From: UBA12014 sp029248335
GTDB lineage: Bacteria; Planctomycetota; Phycisphaerae; Phycisphaerales; SM1A02
Direction: 5' to 3'
Assembly (NCBI GenBank): GCA_029248335.1
Contig: JAQWJM010000041.1
Span: 1-51,899, forward strand
DNA: 51,899 bases
Positions 32,785 through 42,835 of this stretch are shown one piece after another. Each line of letters begins with the position of its first letter. The stretch's first letter is position 1. The notes under the pieces are model-generated. The model was not told the origin of the DNA. It did no database searches and saw only the letters and a list, made by a program, of their open reading frames with translations. The position numbers were made by a program, and so were the translations under genes.

Positions 32785-35720
32785 GGCGGGCGCTGGAACG
32801 CCGGATCGGTGGCGTCCCCTCCGGACCGCATGTACGCCAGCAGGTCGAGGATCTCGTCCATCGTCGCGGTGTCCACCAGTCCCGCCGGCATCGGCGTCAC
32901 CGCGGTCTGCGCCGTGATCTCCTCGAGTGGTATCTCGACCCGGAGGGTGCCGGTCCGCGGATCGGGTGCGACCGCGAGCACGTCGCCCTGCACGCCGATC
33001 GGGAGTCCGATCACCGGATCGCCGTCGCCACGCTCGACCAGCACGCCGGCGTACTGGTCGGAAAGATCACGCTCGGGTTCGATGATCGCGACCAGGAGAT
33101 CGTGCGGCGAGAAACGCCCGCCCGCCCCGGTCAGATCGGGTCCGTAGGCGATCCCCGTCTCGCCGACCTTGTGACAGGCCGCACATTGAAGCGACTCGTA
33201 CATCGCCTCGCCGCGGCTGAAGTCGCGACCCGCGTGGACGCGGGCGAGATGGGTCGAGAAGTCGTCGACGGACCACGCTCGCACGAAGTTCCGCACCTCC
33301 GCCGCGGCCCGACGTTCCCGCGCGGCGTCGGCCCGCATCGCGAGGGCGGTCGTGGCATCGGGGCCGAGGCGCTCGGCGAGGTCGCTCCGAATCTTCGCGA
33401 CGAACCCGGGGAGGCTCGCCCCGCCGGCGTAGGCCGTGGCGCGATCCAGCGCGTCCATCGCCCGTCGTCGCGTGGATTCGTCCCATCCGCGCTTCTGCAG
33501 GCGCAGGGCATGCAGGAAGACGATCGCCGTCTCCTGATCTCCGGCCGACTCGATCAACGAGAGCGTCGGCTCCACCACGCCGGCCGCATCGAGCGCGACG
33601 AGGACCTCCACCATGCTCCGGTCGACCGCGAGTTCACCGGTGGGATACACGGGTTCGAGCAGTTCGACGATCCGATCCCGGTACTCGGGTTCGAGCGGCC
33701 CGTGCCGGGTGATCAGCAGGGCGAGCACGCGGGCCAGCCGCAGCCGGCCGTCCGTGCCGTCGTCCTCGAAGGACATCTCCTCGATGCGGTCGAGACCGCG
33801 AAGCGCATCCGCGCGGTCGCCGACCCGCATCACCGCGATCGCCGCCTCCCAGCCCCCGCCGTCGGCGGGGGCGTCGAGCAGCATCGCGACGACGTCGTCG
33901 TCGGCATCGGTGAAACAGCCCGGCTCCCCGTCGCGGGCGGCGACGAGGGCGCGTTCCACGCCGATTCTCGCTGCATATCGAATGGCCGGGTCGGCGTCAC
34001 CGAGGGCGTCGACCAGCGTCTCCTGATCAAGGGCTTCCGGGTCTCGATGCGATGCCTCGATCGAACGCCGACGCGCGATCGCGGGCGACACCGTCGAGTC
34101 GAATCCGACCGGCGCCGCGGCGTTCTCCCCGATCCACCGCACGCGATAGAGCCCGGACTGCGATCCGCGTCCACCGGTGGTCAGGTACATCGCACCGTCC
34201 GGACCGAAGGCGAAGTCGGTGACGTTGAAGGGCCGACCTTCGAGGAACGGCACCGCGGTCGCGACGTGACTCGCACCCTCGGACTCCAGATCGACCGCGA
34301 TGACGCGGCCGTACGCCCAGTCGCCGAGATACATCCGATCCCGCCACGGCGAAGGGAACGCAGAACGATGCCCGCTCACCACGCCCGTCGGACTCCCTGC
34401 GTCCATCTCGAGGGCCGCCGGCCGCGCATCCGGCGATTCGACCGGCCACTTCACGCTTCCCCCCCGCCAGCCGAACTCGCCGCCCGAGACCACGTGCACG
34501 AATCGAGGACTCCGGTACCACGGAGCCCCGATGTCCCATTCCATGTCCGCGTCGTAGGTGAAGAGCTCGCCGTCCGCGGTGAAGTCGAGGTCGTAGGGAT
34601 TCCGGAATCCACCCGCGACGATCTCCCACTCGGCGCCGTCGAGATCGGTGCGAAGCACCAGGCCGCCCGGCGCCATCTTGCCGACCGCATGGCCGCGGGG
34701 ATCCCAGATCCGCTCGAGCACGGTGTCCTCCGACCAGTTCGCGTGCGGGCTGGTCTCCGCGATCGCCTCCGGCGTCACGCAGTAGTTCCCGATCGCGGTC
34801 CAGATCATGCCGTCCGGTCCGAGCACCAGTCCGTGCGGGCCGTGCTCCGAGCCGTTGCCGTACGCCGCCAGGTGTTCCGCGACCTCGAAGCGGTCGTCGC
34901 CGTCGCGATCCTGCAGTCGCCAGAGACCGCCGGCGCGACCGGGATCGTCGACCACGCTCGCGTAGAGATCGTCACCGACGAAGAGCAGTCCGTGGGCGCG
35001 ACCGACCGATTCGTGCAGTCGTTCGACGACGACCTCGGATCCGGCGTTCTCCGGAATCGAGATCCGCTGGAGCGGGCCGTACTGCGGGGACACCACGATC
35101 CGCCCCCGCGGATCGACGGTCATCGAACTCCACGAACCTTCTCCCGGCTGCGAGGAATGGAGCAGTTCGACGGCGAAACCCTCGGGAACCGAGATCGCCT
35201 CCACCGGCGTGGCCACCTTCACCGCGAAGGGATCCTTCCAAGGACCCTTCGGCGCCGAGGTCGGCCCGAAGTCGACGAGATCGACCGACGTCGCGACACC
35301 CCCCGCCAGTCGGCTCGCGGTCCAGGAATCATCGGTGACGAATCGCCGACCACCGTCGGGACCTTCGATCAGGATCACCGCCGCCAGACCCGCCGGACCG
35401 CCGTCGTTGGTGCAGTCGAAGCGGATGGTGCGGTCACCGGCCGCGGGATTCGCGATCTCCACTTCCCCGGTCCGGGACCAGTCGCTTCCACGAAGAAGGA
35501 ATTCATCGTCGAGGTGCAGCGTGAACCGGTTGTCCGCCGCCGCCCGGACGAGCATGCGCGTCGCACCCTCGGGAATCACGATCTCACGTTCGAATCGACC
35601 CCGTTCGCCCGCGACCTCGTCGGCGGACACCCAGATCCACCTTGGCACGGCATCGTCCGCGCGGAACGACGTCGGCAGGAAGGAGAGGACGAACGTGACC
35701 AGCAGGATTGAGTTCAGCAT
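32781..35720 (-). CDS. PVC-type dehydrogenase with C-terminal cytochrome c motif
   Basis: A 979-residue secreted protein. A signal peptide (MLNSILLVTFVLSFLPTSFRA) precedes a PBS-like sandwich module, then a beta-propeller region of the PVC-type membrane-bound dehydrogenase class (GFAVELLHSS, GPHGLVLGPDGMIWTAIGNY, AGGFRNPYDLDFTADGELFTYDADMEWDIGAPWYRSPR). A HEAT-like helical segment (about 570-800) leads to a cytochrome-like motif CAACHKVG (about 843-847), with AYGPDLTGAGGRFSPHDLL after it. These Planctomycetes proteins are thought to be heme-carrying oxidoreductases of sugar substrates; specificity is not inferable. The gene is upstream of the SAM methyltransferase by a 4-base overlap. Confidence 0.88.
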   Translation of the reverse strand: MLNSILLVTFVLSFLPTSFRADDAVPRWIWVSADEVAGERGRFEREIVIPEGATRMLVRAAADNRFTLHLDDEFLLRGSDWSRTGEVEIANPAAGDRTIRFDCTNDGGPAGLAAVILIEGPDGGRRFVTDDSWTASRLAGGVATSVDLVDFGPTSAPKGPWKDPFAVKVATPVEAISVPEGFAVELLHSSQPGEGSWSSMTVDPRGRIVVSPQYGPLQRISIPENAGSEVVVERLHESVGRAHGLLFVGDDLYASVVDDPGRAGGLWRLQDRDGDDRFEVAEHLAAYGNGSEHGPHGLVLGPDGMIWTAIGNYCVTPEAIAETSPHANWSEDTVLERIWDPRGHAVGKMAPGGLVLRTDLDGAEWEIVAGGFRNPYDLDFTADGELFTYDADMEWDIGAPWYRSPRFVHVVSGGEFGWRGGSVKWPVESPDARPAALEMDAGSPTGVVSGHRSAFPSPWRDRMYLGDWAYGRVIAVDLESEGASHVATAVPFLEGRPFNVTDFAFGPDGAMYLTTGGRGSQSGLYRVRWIGENAAAPVGFDSTVSPAIARRRSIEASHRDPEALDQETLVDALGDADPAIRYAARIGVERALVAARDGEPGCFTDADDDVVAMLLDAPADGGGWEAAIAVMRVGDRADALRGLDRIEEMSFEDDGTDGRLRLARVLALLITRHGPLEPEYRDRIVELLEPVYPTGELAVDRSMVEVLVALDAAGVVEPTLSLIESAGDQETAIVFLHALRLQKRGWDESTRRRAMDALDRATAYAGGASLPGFVAKIRSDLAERLGPDATTALAMRADAARERRAAAEVRNFVRAWSVDDFSTHLARVHAGRDFSRGEAMYESLQCAACHKVGETGIAYGPDLTGAGGRFSPHDLLVAIIEPERDLSDQYAGVLVERGDGDPVIGLPIGVQGDVLAVAPDPRTGTLRVEIPLEEITAQTAVTPMPAGLVDTATMDEILDLLAYMRSGGDATDPAFQRPP

Positions 35721-35777
35721 CCCTCGATGCTACCGCATCGAACCGCGGCCCCGGAGCGCAGATCCGGTGATTGGTAT

Positions 35778-36629
35778 TCAGTTTCGGCGTCGACGCTTCG
35801 CGACCGGCCGAGGCATGCTCTGGACCACGGGGGTCTCCTCGCGCGTCTTGATCTGGTCGATCATCATCTCGACGTTCTTCCGGATCTCCTTCAGCTGCTC
35901 CCATTCGAGCCCTTGAAGCAGTCCGCTGGAAAGTCCCGCCATCACGCTGAAGCCGTTGAACACCACCCGGTCCTCGTCGGTGACGACGGAGATCGCGGTG
36001 CAACCCAGGTTCGTCAGGAGCTCCATGCCCGCGCGGACCTCGGTGTCCTCGGCGGTGAGCCCCTGCTTGAGCATGCTCGCGAGGACCCGGGCGATCGCGA
36101 AGAGCAGCCCTTCCTGCGGCTGGCGGATCTCGTGGGCCATCTTCGCGTACTTCTCGACCTGTTCGCGATCCTGGATGCCGACCTCGAACTCCTGGCCGTT
36201 GAGGTGGAAGGTCCGGTGGATGACGTTGTTCAACGCCGCGATCAGGCCGCGCCCGCTCTTCACCGTCGAGAAGTTGATCGCCGAATCACGCCCGAGAGCC
36301 ATGTCGGTCGCCTCGGCCCGATCGAATCGGATCTGCGGCTCGGGATCGCCGCCGGCCTCCGGCGAGACCATCGACATGCTCATCTCCTCGACGCCGAGAT
36401 CGTGGAGATTCCAGAGCGCGACCTGCATCATGGGGTCGTCCCACGCGTCCCCCTCCTCCCGACGCCGGAGGACGTACGAGGCCGGGAGCATCGAGATGTA
36501 CCTGCGATCCCGGGGGATCTGGATCAGGTTCACGCACTGCGAGAAGGACATCTCGGCGAAGCGCTGGAAGGTGGTTCGTTCCTGTTCGACCAGGTCGACG
36601 GCGATCTTGTTGACGGTGATGCGTGGCAT
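35778..36629 (-). CDS. Conserved-looking cytoplasmic protein of unknown function
   Basis: A 283-residue soluble protein. It begins MPRITVNKIAVDLVEQERTTFQRFAEMSFSQCVNL and carries blocks such as MSMSMVSPEAGGDPEPQIRFDRAEATDMALGRDS, LNNVIHRTFHLNGQEFEVGIQDREQVEKYAKMA and VVTDEDRVVFNGFSVMAGLSSGLLQGLEWEQLKE. The tail is basic (PVAKRRRRN). No domain is recognised. The even codon bias and absence of a signal suggest a genuine gene. It is divergent from purE across 119 bases. No role can be inferred from context. Confidence 0.65.
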   Translation of the reverse strand: MPRITVNKIAVDLVEQERTTFQRFAEMSFSQCVNLIQIPRDRRYISMLPASYVLRRREEGDAWDDPMMQVALWNLHDLGVEEMSMSMVSPEAGGDPEPQIRFDRAEATDMALGRDSAINFSTVKSGRGLIAALNNVIHRTFHLNGQEFEVGIQDREQVEKYAKMAHEIRQPQEGLLFAIARVLASMLKQGLTAEDTEVRAGMELLTNLGCTAISVVTDEDRVVFNGFSVMAGLSSGLLQGLEWEQLKEIRKNVEMMIDQIKTREETPVVQSMPRPVAKRRRRN

Positions 36630-36748
36630 GGGTTCCGGATGCTACTCGCACCGACGGTGGTCTCGCACCGCACGGGCGTCGAAAACGCGACACGGGTGCC
36701 CTCGGGGCCGGATCCGATCCCCGCGTCGCGGCACGGTAGAATCGGGCG

Positions 36749-37285
36749 ATGAGCACCGACGCAACCGTCGCGACGCCGCTGGTCGGCGTGATCATGGGCT
36801 CCCAGTCCGACTGGGAGACCATGTCCCACACCGCCGAGATCCTCGACTCGCTCGGCATCGCCCACGAATGCCGGGTCGTCAGCGCCCATCGAACCCCGGA
36901 CCTGCTCTTCGACTACGCGGGCTCCGCGGCCGATCGCGGCCTGCGGGTGATCGTGGCCGGCGCCGGCGGTGCCGCCCACCTGCCGGGGATGGTCGCCTCG
37001 AAGACGCATCTCCCGGTGTTCGGGGTGCCCGTGCGGTCCAAGGCCCTCTCCGGCATGGACTCGCTGCTTTCGATCGTGCAGATGCCCGCCGGCATCCCGG
37101 TCGGAACCCTCGCCATCGGCCGGGCGGGCGCGGTGAACGCCGGACTGCTGGCCGCTTCGGTGATCTCGATCGAGAACGAGACGGTGCGAGCGCGGCTCGT
37201 CGACTGGCGAAACGCACAGACCGAACGCGTGCTCGAGAACCCGATTCCCGGTGTCGACGCGACCGGGGGGACGAAGAACTCGTGA
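36749..37285 (+). CDS. purE: N5-carboxyaminoimidazole ribonucleotide mutase
   Basis: A 178-residue class I PurE, converting N5-CAIR to 4-carboxyaminoimidazole ribonucleotide in purine synthesis. The family motifs GSQSDWETM, SAHRTP, GAGGAAHLPGMVASKTHLPVFGVPV, SLLSIVQMPAGIPVGTLAIG and AGAVNAGLLAA are all present. It overlaps purK by four bases (GTGA). No strong ribosome-binding site is seen. Length slightly above the usual 165 because of the C-terminal GVDATGGTKNS tail. Confidence 0.95.
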   Translation: MSTDATVATPLVGVIMGSQSDWETMSHTAEILDSLGIAHECRVVSAHRTPDLLFDYAGSAADRGLRVIVAGAGGAAHLPGMVASKTHLPVFGVPVRSKALSGMDSLLSIVQMPAGIPVGTLAIGRAGAVNAGLLAASVISIENETVRARLVDWRNAQTERVLENPIPGVDATGGTKNS

Positions 37286-38436
37286 CCCTCGGGATTCTTG
37301 GCGGCGGCCAGCTCGGCTGGATGCTGGGCATCGCCGCGCGGCGACTGGGGATCGACTGCGTCTTCCTCGATCCCGCCGAATCGTGCACCGCGGACCTGGT
37401 GGGCGAGCGCATTCGCGCCGACTACGACGATCCCGACGCCCTCGCCGAGCTCGCCCGACGGTGCGACGTGGTCACCTACGAATTCGAGAACGTGCCGGCG
37501 ACTTCGGCCGCCTCGCTCGCAAGGACCGTTCCGGTCCGGCCGGGCTGGAATTCGCTCGAGACCTCCCAGGATCGACTCGTCGAGAAGCGATTCCTCGTGG
37601 AGCACGGCGTTCCAGTGCCCCCTTTCCACCCGGTCGATGACGCCACGTCGCTCGCGGCGGCCATCACCGGGATCGGGACCCCCGCGATCCTGAAGACCAG
37701 ACGCGGTGGATACGACGGCAAGGGCCAGGTCGTGTTGCGTGACCCCGACGCGGCAGCCGGCGCGATCGACGCCATCGAAGGCCGACCGGCGATTCTCGAA
37801 GCGATGATCGACTTCGACCTCGAAGCGAGCGTGCTCGTGGCGCGGGGTGTCGACGGCGCGACCCGGGCCTGGCCACCGATTCGGAACCGGCACGCCGCGG
37901 GCATCCTCCGGCGAAGCGAATGCCCCGCCCCGGGCGTGTCCACGCGGGCCGGTTCGGCGATGGTGGATCATGCGGTCCGCATCGCGGAAGCCCTCGACCA
38001 TGTCGGCGTCCTGACCGTGGAGTTCTTCGTGACCGGCGACGAGGTCCTCGTGAACGAGATCGCACCCCGGGTGCACAACAGCGGACATCTGACCATCGAG
38101 TTCTCGGAGACCGATCAGTTCGAGAACCACGTCCGGGCGGTGACCGGGGACACGCTCGGATCGACGGAGGCGCGACATGGTCACGGCATCATGCTGAACG
38201 CGATCGGCGATTCGCCTTCTCCTCGGGACCTGGTCGAGGCACGGGTGGCGACGGTCGACGAGGCGGGCGTCGTGACCCCGGGTGGAGATCCGGATGGCGA
38301 GGCCGTGTACCACGGTTATCACAAGACACCTCGCATCGGCCGCAAGGTGGGACACCTCACGATCACCGGCGACGCGATCGACCCGACGAGATCCGATGTC
38401 CTGGCCTCGATCGTTCCCGGTGCGGTCGCCGACTGA
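37282..38436 (+). CDS. purK: N5-carboxyaminoimidazole ribonucleotide synthase
   Basis: A 384-residue ATP-grasp enzyme that makes N5-CAIR from AIR, bicarbonate and ATP. Motifs are the N-terminal LGILGGGQLGWMLGIAARRLG, VTYEFENVPA, the ATP-binding AILKTRRGGYDGKGQ, and EVLVNEIAPRVHNSGHLTIE near the C-terminus. The GTG start shares GTGA with the purE stop, so purE and purK are translated together. This is the standard two-gene arrangement, supplying purines together with the rest of the pathway elsewhere. Confidence 0.95.
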   Translation: MTLGILGGGQLGWMLGIAARRLGIDCVFLDPAESCTADLVGERIRADYDDPDALAELARRCDVVTYEFENVPATSAASLARTVPVRPGWNSLETSQDRLVEKRFLVEHGVPVPPFHPVDDATSLAAAITGIGTPAILKTRRGGYDGKGQVVLRDPDAAAGAIDAIEGRPAILEAMIDFDLEASVLVARGVDGATRAWPPIRNRHAAGILRRSECPAPGVSTRAGSAMVDHAVRIAEALDHVGVLTVEFFVTGDEVLVNEIAPRVHNSGHLTIEFSETDQFENHVRAVTGDTLGSTEARHGHGIMLNAIGDSPSPRDLVEARVATVDEAGVVTPGGDPDGEAVYHGYHKTPRIGRKVGHLTITGDAIDPTRSDVLASIVPGAVAD

Positions 38437-38475
38437 CTCCGCGAATCCTCCCCGCCCCACGCCTTCCCCTTCGAC

Positions 38476-39231
38476 TCAGTCGGACGTCACCGCGCGGAGC
38501 CGCTCGCGGGCGATTTCGATCGCGGTCGGGTCGCGATCGATCCCGATCGCCCGCCGCCCGGACTCCACCGCGGCGACGAGCGTCGTACCACTGCCGCAGA
38601 ACGGGTCGAGGACCGTTCCGCCGGGCCTGACGCAGGCCTGAACCAGCAGGCGAAGCAGCGCGAGTGGTTTCTGGGTCGGCCAGCCAGTCCGCTCCGCCGC
38701 CATGTTGTTGATCGAGGGGACATCGAGCACGTCGGTCGCCTTCTTGAGTTCACCCGCCATCTTCCGACTGGTCGCCGGCACCATCGGCGGCTCGAACCAG
38801 CGATCGTCGCCGCGGGCGTAGTAGAGGATGTCGTCGTGCTTCCGCGCGAATCGATTCGGACTCGAACCACCGAGTCCGTACCGCCACACGAGGTGATTCA
38901 CGAATCGATCAGCGCCGAAGACGCGGTCCAACGCGAGTCGAAGGTGATGCGACGTCCGCCAGTCGCAATGCAGGAGGATCGCCCCGTTCTCGGCGAGCAC
39001 CCGGTGCATGTCCTCGATCCGGGACGTCATGAAGTCGAGATACTCGGGCATCCCCGACCAACGATCGTCGTAGGCGTGTTCGGTCGATCGGCCGCGCTGC
39101 ACCTGGTTCGTCGCGAAAGGCGGATCCGCGTAGACGAGATCGATGCTTCCCGACTCGATCGACGCCATCCCGACCTCGCAATCGACGAGATCGAGCCTCC
39201 ATCGCGGATCCGTGTTCACCGGTTTCCCCAT
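38476..39231 (-). CDS. Site-specific DNA methyltransferase, beta-type, solitary
   Basis: A 251-residue methyltransferase. LVYADPPFATN (DPPF, motif IV, 36-39) precedes VLDPFCGSGTTLVAA (motif I, 211-217), the order of beta-class DNA amino-methyltransferases. Between them are CDWRTSHHLRLALD, VWRYGLGGSSPNRF and HDDILYYAR. The final GWPTQKPLALLRLLV is typical of this group. It would modify adenine N6 or cytosine N4, but the target sequence cannot be read from the gene. No restriction endonuclease is adjacent, so it may be an orphan methylase. Weak ribosome-binding site. Confidence 0.85.
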   Translation of the reverse strand: MGKPVNTDPRWRLDLVDCEVGMASIESGSIDLVYADPPFATNQVQRGRSTEHAYDDRWSGMPEYLDFMTSRIEDMHRVLAENGAILLHCDWRTSHHLRLALDRVFGADRFVNHLVWRYGLGGSSPNRFARKHDDILYYARGDDRWFEPPMVPATSRKMAGELKKATDVLDVPSINNMAAERTGWPTQKPLALLRLLVQACVRPGGTVLDPFCGSGTTLVAAVESGRRAIGIDRDPTAIEIARERLRAVTSD

Positions 39232-39816
39232 CGTGGTCCCGTCCGCAGCGACGCTTTTTCCGCCATCGACCGACGATGACGCTCGATTCTTCGTGAAAAC
39301 GTTTCCCGAAGACGTGAAATCCGTCGAGGCAAGGTATCCTCGATGCGTCCGGAGTAGCGCCGACGAATGTCGATCGCCCGCGACCGAGCCTTTCCGCTCG
39401 CCGGCTCCATTCGCCGACAGGACCGCACTTCCCGGGTCTCGTACGTGCGTCGAGCACCCGTCTGCAAGTTGTTGTTCATGTCCGTCATGTCGTCACGGAT
39501 CTTCACAGATCATCACCTGTCGTCACATGTCGTCACATGTCCATCCACGTCCTTCATGGAGTCGCGTCGTAGCGGCTCGTTCCCGGATTCACGCATCCAT
39601 ACGAGGAGACGACGACGTTTCGAGGTCACGGCCGTTGCACGGCCGCGCCACGGTACGAGCAGGATCCGACGTGGTCGCCGTTTCGGATCCCGACGACGAG
39701 TTCACCTTCGTGACGAACTTCGCCCGCGTCCCGCGACGATCGGTCGTGCAACACCTTCACTCCCCCCGGAGCGAAGGTGATCGCGAAGCACCGACGCCAC
39801 CGCACCGGAGATCGTC
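39232..39816. other. 585-base gap with no convincing gene
   Basis: The gap between the DNA methyltransferase (minus) and the membrane protein (plus) contains only short open frames with poor coding character. The one structured element is the 10-bp tandem repeat array at 39471-39560. I see no clear promoter. Confidence 0.55.
39471..39560. repeat. Array of about nine imperfect 10-bp units
   Basis: Nine 10-bp units in register, consensus CGTCACATGT. Two copies at 39521-39540 are identical and the others differ at two to six positions. The period equals roughly one helical turn, and 10 is not a multiple of three, so it is unlikely to be coding. Confidence 0.7.
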
Positions 39817-40566
39817 ATGCACGAGAAACGAAACTTCGTACTGGTCCTCGCCTTCGCCGCGATCACCATCTGGTCGATCTGGGCCTGGCTCGCATCCGGT
39901 CCGATCCTCGCGGCGACCACCGACATCTGGGTTCAACGGATCGTGGGTCTCACGCTCGTCATCGGGCTCGGTGGCTTTCTCGTCCACGCGCTCTGGCTGG
40001 TCGACCGCCTCCACGACCAACTGGCCGACGCGGTCGGCTCGATCTACTACGAGGCCGACGGCGTGTGCTTCATGCCGCTGGTGAGACTCGATGCCAGCGG
40101 CGCCGCCGAACTCCGGCTGTACTACCAGAACCGCTTCGAGAATCCCGCCCACGTCGTCGTGCATCTTCGACCGAACGGACCGTGCTTCGCGGTGAGGCAC
40201 GGCGGCGAGGACATCCACATCGCGTTCACCTGCGGTGGCGGGGATTTCGGCGTGATCCACCAGCCGATCCGGGTTCCCGCCGCGTTGCGAGGCGAAGTGA
40301 TCGATCTTCACCTGGCCGCCGCGAGCCGGTATCCGCGAAGTCACGGCGGGCGACTGCGAAGCCACGAGGGAATGGACTGCGGAACGGTGCGGGTGGACTG
40401 GGCGGGCGCCGCCTTCCGACTCGGGGTCCACGAGACGTCGAACGAGATCGAACTGATCGATCCGGTCCCCATTCATCTGGCCCTGCCGAGAGCGATCCGA
40501 CAACGCGGAACCGAGAGCATGCAGTGGCGGCAGGAGCAGCTCTTCGCGGGCGTGCTCATCGCGTGA
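39817..40566 (+). CDS. Membrane-anchored protein of unknown function
   Basis: A 249-residue protein with two N-terminal transmembrane segments (NFVLVLAFAAITIWSIWAWLA and VGLTLVIGLGGFLVHALWLV). The rest is a soluble domain with YYEADGVCFMPLVRLDASGAAELRLYYQNRFENPAHVVVHL and CGGGDFGVIHQPIRVPAALRGEVIDLHLAA. No family is recognised. GGAG lies about 6 bases before the ATG. It is bounded by the repeat array upstream and a terminator downstream. Confidence 0.65.
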   Translation: MHEKRNFVLVLAFAAITIWSIWAWLASGPILAATTDIWVQRIVGLTLVIGLGGFLVHALWLVDRLHDQLADAVGSIYYEADGVCFMPLVRLDASGAAELRLYYQNRFENPAHVVVHLRPNGPCFAVRHGGEDIHIAFTCGGGDFGVIHQPIRVPAALRGEVIDLHLAAASRYPRSHGGRLRSHEGMDCGTVRVDWAGAAFRLGVHETSNEIELIDPVPIHLALPRAIRQRGTESMQWRQEQLFAGVLIA

Positions 40567-40633
40567 GATCCGGGGGGACGCGATCACTCCGGGAAGTGAC
40601 ACCGCCTCGAGACACCGAACCGGCCCGAAACGA

Positions 40634-40663
40634 ACGACGCCCCGCGAATTCGCGGGGCGTCGT
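40634..40663. terminator. Bidirectional hairpin between convergent genes
   Basis: A perfect 30-base inverted repeat with 15-base arms meeting at GAATTC. It lies 68 bases after the membrane-protein gene and 30 bases beyond the stop of the convergent recombinase gene. There is no long T tract in either direction. Confidence 0.65.
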
Positions 40664-40692
40664 CGATGGAAGGTCGATTCACGGACGGCGGT

Positions 40693-41697
<1,005 letters not shown>

Positions 41698-42013
41698 CGC
41701 GTGCGAACCTTTGTCTGGGGACGGCCTCGAAAAGGTCGTCCGCTGCCGCTTCTGAATCGCTCGTTTCCCGGGCATTCCGTCGCCCGAATCACGAGACTCA
41801 CCGTTCCGATATCGACGCGGAAGGGGACCGGGTTCAGTCCCCTTACCGGACTTCTGAAAAAATCCGTCTTCGTCTCCGATCGATCCGCTCCCACGCACTG
41901 GGAACGGACTTTCACGATCTTGAATTTCTCGCGCTTCCGACCACCGGACCGAGCCCGGATCCCCGGTGACGATCGGGAATCTCCGGGGAATCCCACCGGT
42001 CGGATCCGACCGA
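41698..42013. other. 316-base gap between recombinase and lipoprotein genes
   Basis: Holds two inverted repeats: an 8-bp stem at 41821-41844 (AAGGGGAC/GTCCCCTT, loop of 8) and CCCCGG/CCGGGG arms at 41957-41993. The second lies just after the lipoprotein stop on the minus strand and may be a weak terminator. No gene or clear promoter seen. Confidence 0.5.
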
Positions 42014-42835
42014 TCAGTCGGTCGACGACGCGGCCGCCTGGGCCGTGTTCACCCGGAGACGTTCGCGATCGACGAGGGTCGACACCAGTTCCGACGCCGC
42101 GAAATCCAGCCAGTGGTCGTAGACCATCAGGTAGTAGCGTTCCGGCGGATCGAAGCCATCCGTGATGTCGTCGTTGCTCTTCGCGTACTCGCGGACCTGG
42201 CCCCGCACCGTGTGGTTCGTGGCGTCGAACAGGGCGACCACGTCGGTCAGTGTTCGAACCGGTGCATCGGGGTTCGATCCGGCGGTGCCGGTGCCTCCGA
42301 CGAGCCGTCGGGATTCGAACGCCTTCTGGACCTCGGCCTCGTCCGCGACCAGCAGGATGTTGGCGCCGAAGCGAGGCGGGTCGTAGGGATTCCATTCGGT
42401 GATCGTGCCGACCACGATCCCGTCGCCACCGACGAGCCGGAGGATCGAGCGTGCCTCGTCGAGGGTTCGAATCTCGGCGAGCCCCACCTGCCGCATGGCC
42501 TCGAGCGTGCGATTCAGGGGAACCGCCTGCCAACCTTCCACGCCGTTGAGCGAGGCGACCAGCTTGTCGGAGACCGATGCCTGCTGATCCGGGCGTATCA
42601 CCACGCCGGAGTCGTTTCCGAAAGGCGCCACCACGAGATTCGCGGCGTAGGGCGCCACGAGCGGCGCCGCCGGCTGCAGTTTTCGTTCCGGCGTCTCGCA
42701 GCCGAACAGTCCGGTGCACGCGGCACCGAGAATCGAGGCTGCGAGCACCGGGCGACGCGTGCGTCGGGCGATCCGTTCGAACCACCGACCGCACCCGCGA
42801 GCCGGGCGTTTTTCTGAGACGAATACGGTTGTCAT
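42014..42835 (-). CDS. Lipoprotein, possibly with a CsgG/FlgO-like fold
   Basis: A 273-residue lipoprotein starting at MTTVFVSEKRPARGCG; the lipobox LFGC places the lipidated Cys near residue 46. The mature part holds ANLVVAPFGNDSG, SVSDKLVASLNGVEGWQAVPLNRTLEAMRQVGL and ILRLVGGDGIVVGTITEWNPYDPPRFG. This pattern resembles outer-membrane secretion or assembly lipoproteins (CsgG/FlgO/GNA1162-like), a suggestion only. GGA sits about 5 bases before the ATG. It lies just downstream of the TolB-like lipoprotein gene on the same strand, with a terminator between them. Confidence 0.6.
   Translation of the reverse strand: MTTVFVSEKRPARGCGRWFERIARRTRRPVLAASILGAACTGLFGCETPERKLQPAAPLVAPYAANLVVAPFGNDSGVVIRPDQQASVSDKLVASLNGVEGWQAVPLNRTLEAMRQVGLAEIRTLDEARSILRLVGGDGIVVGTITEWNPYDPPRFGANILLVADEAEVQKAFESRRLVGGTGTAGSNPDAPVRTLTDVVALFDATNHTVRGQVREYAKSNDDITDGFDPPERYYLMVYDHWLDFAASELVSTLVDRERLRVNTAQAAASSTD

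Noticed and set aside
32415..35711. Plus-strand open frame of about 1098 residues
   Set aside because: Antisense of the PVC-type dehydrogenase; low-complexity Arg/His-rich product with no domain.
26649..35720. Block considered as a secondary-metabolite or defence cluster
   Set aside because: The genes are typical planctomycete DUF1552, DUF1592 and dehydrogenase proteins; no synthase, nuclease or toxin is present.
39216..39506. Minus-strand open frame of 96 residues upstream of the DNA methyltransferase
   Set aside because: It starts inside the 10-bp repeat array, overlaps the methyltransferase start and is dominated by arginine and serine; no homology visible.
39471..39560. Decamer array considered as a CRISPR
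   Set aside because: Units are 10 bp with no separate spacers and no cas genes nearby.
40634..40663. 30-base palindrome considered as a dif site for the XerC-like recombinase
   Set aside because: It is a GC-rich continuous palindrome without the 11-6-11 dif arrangement, placed as expected for a terminator between convergent genes.
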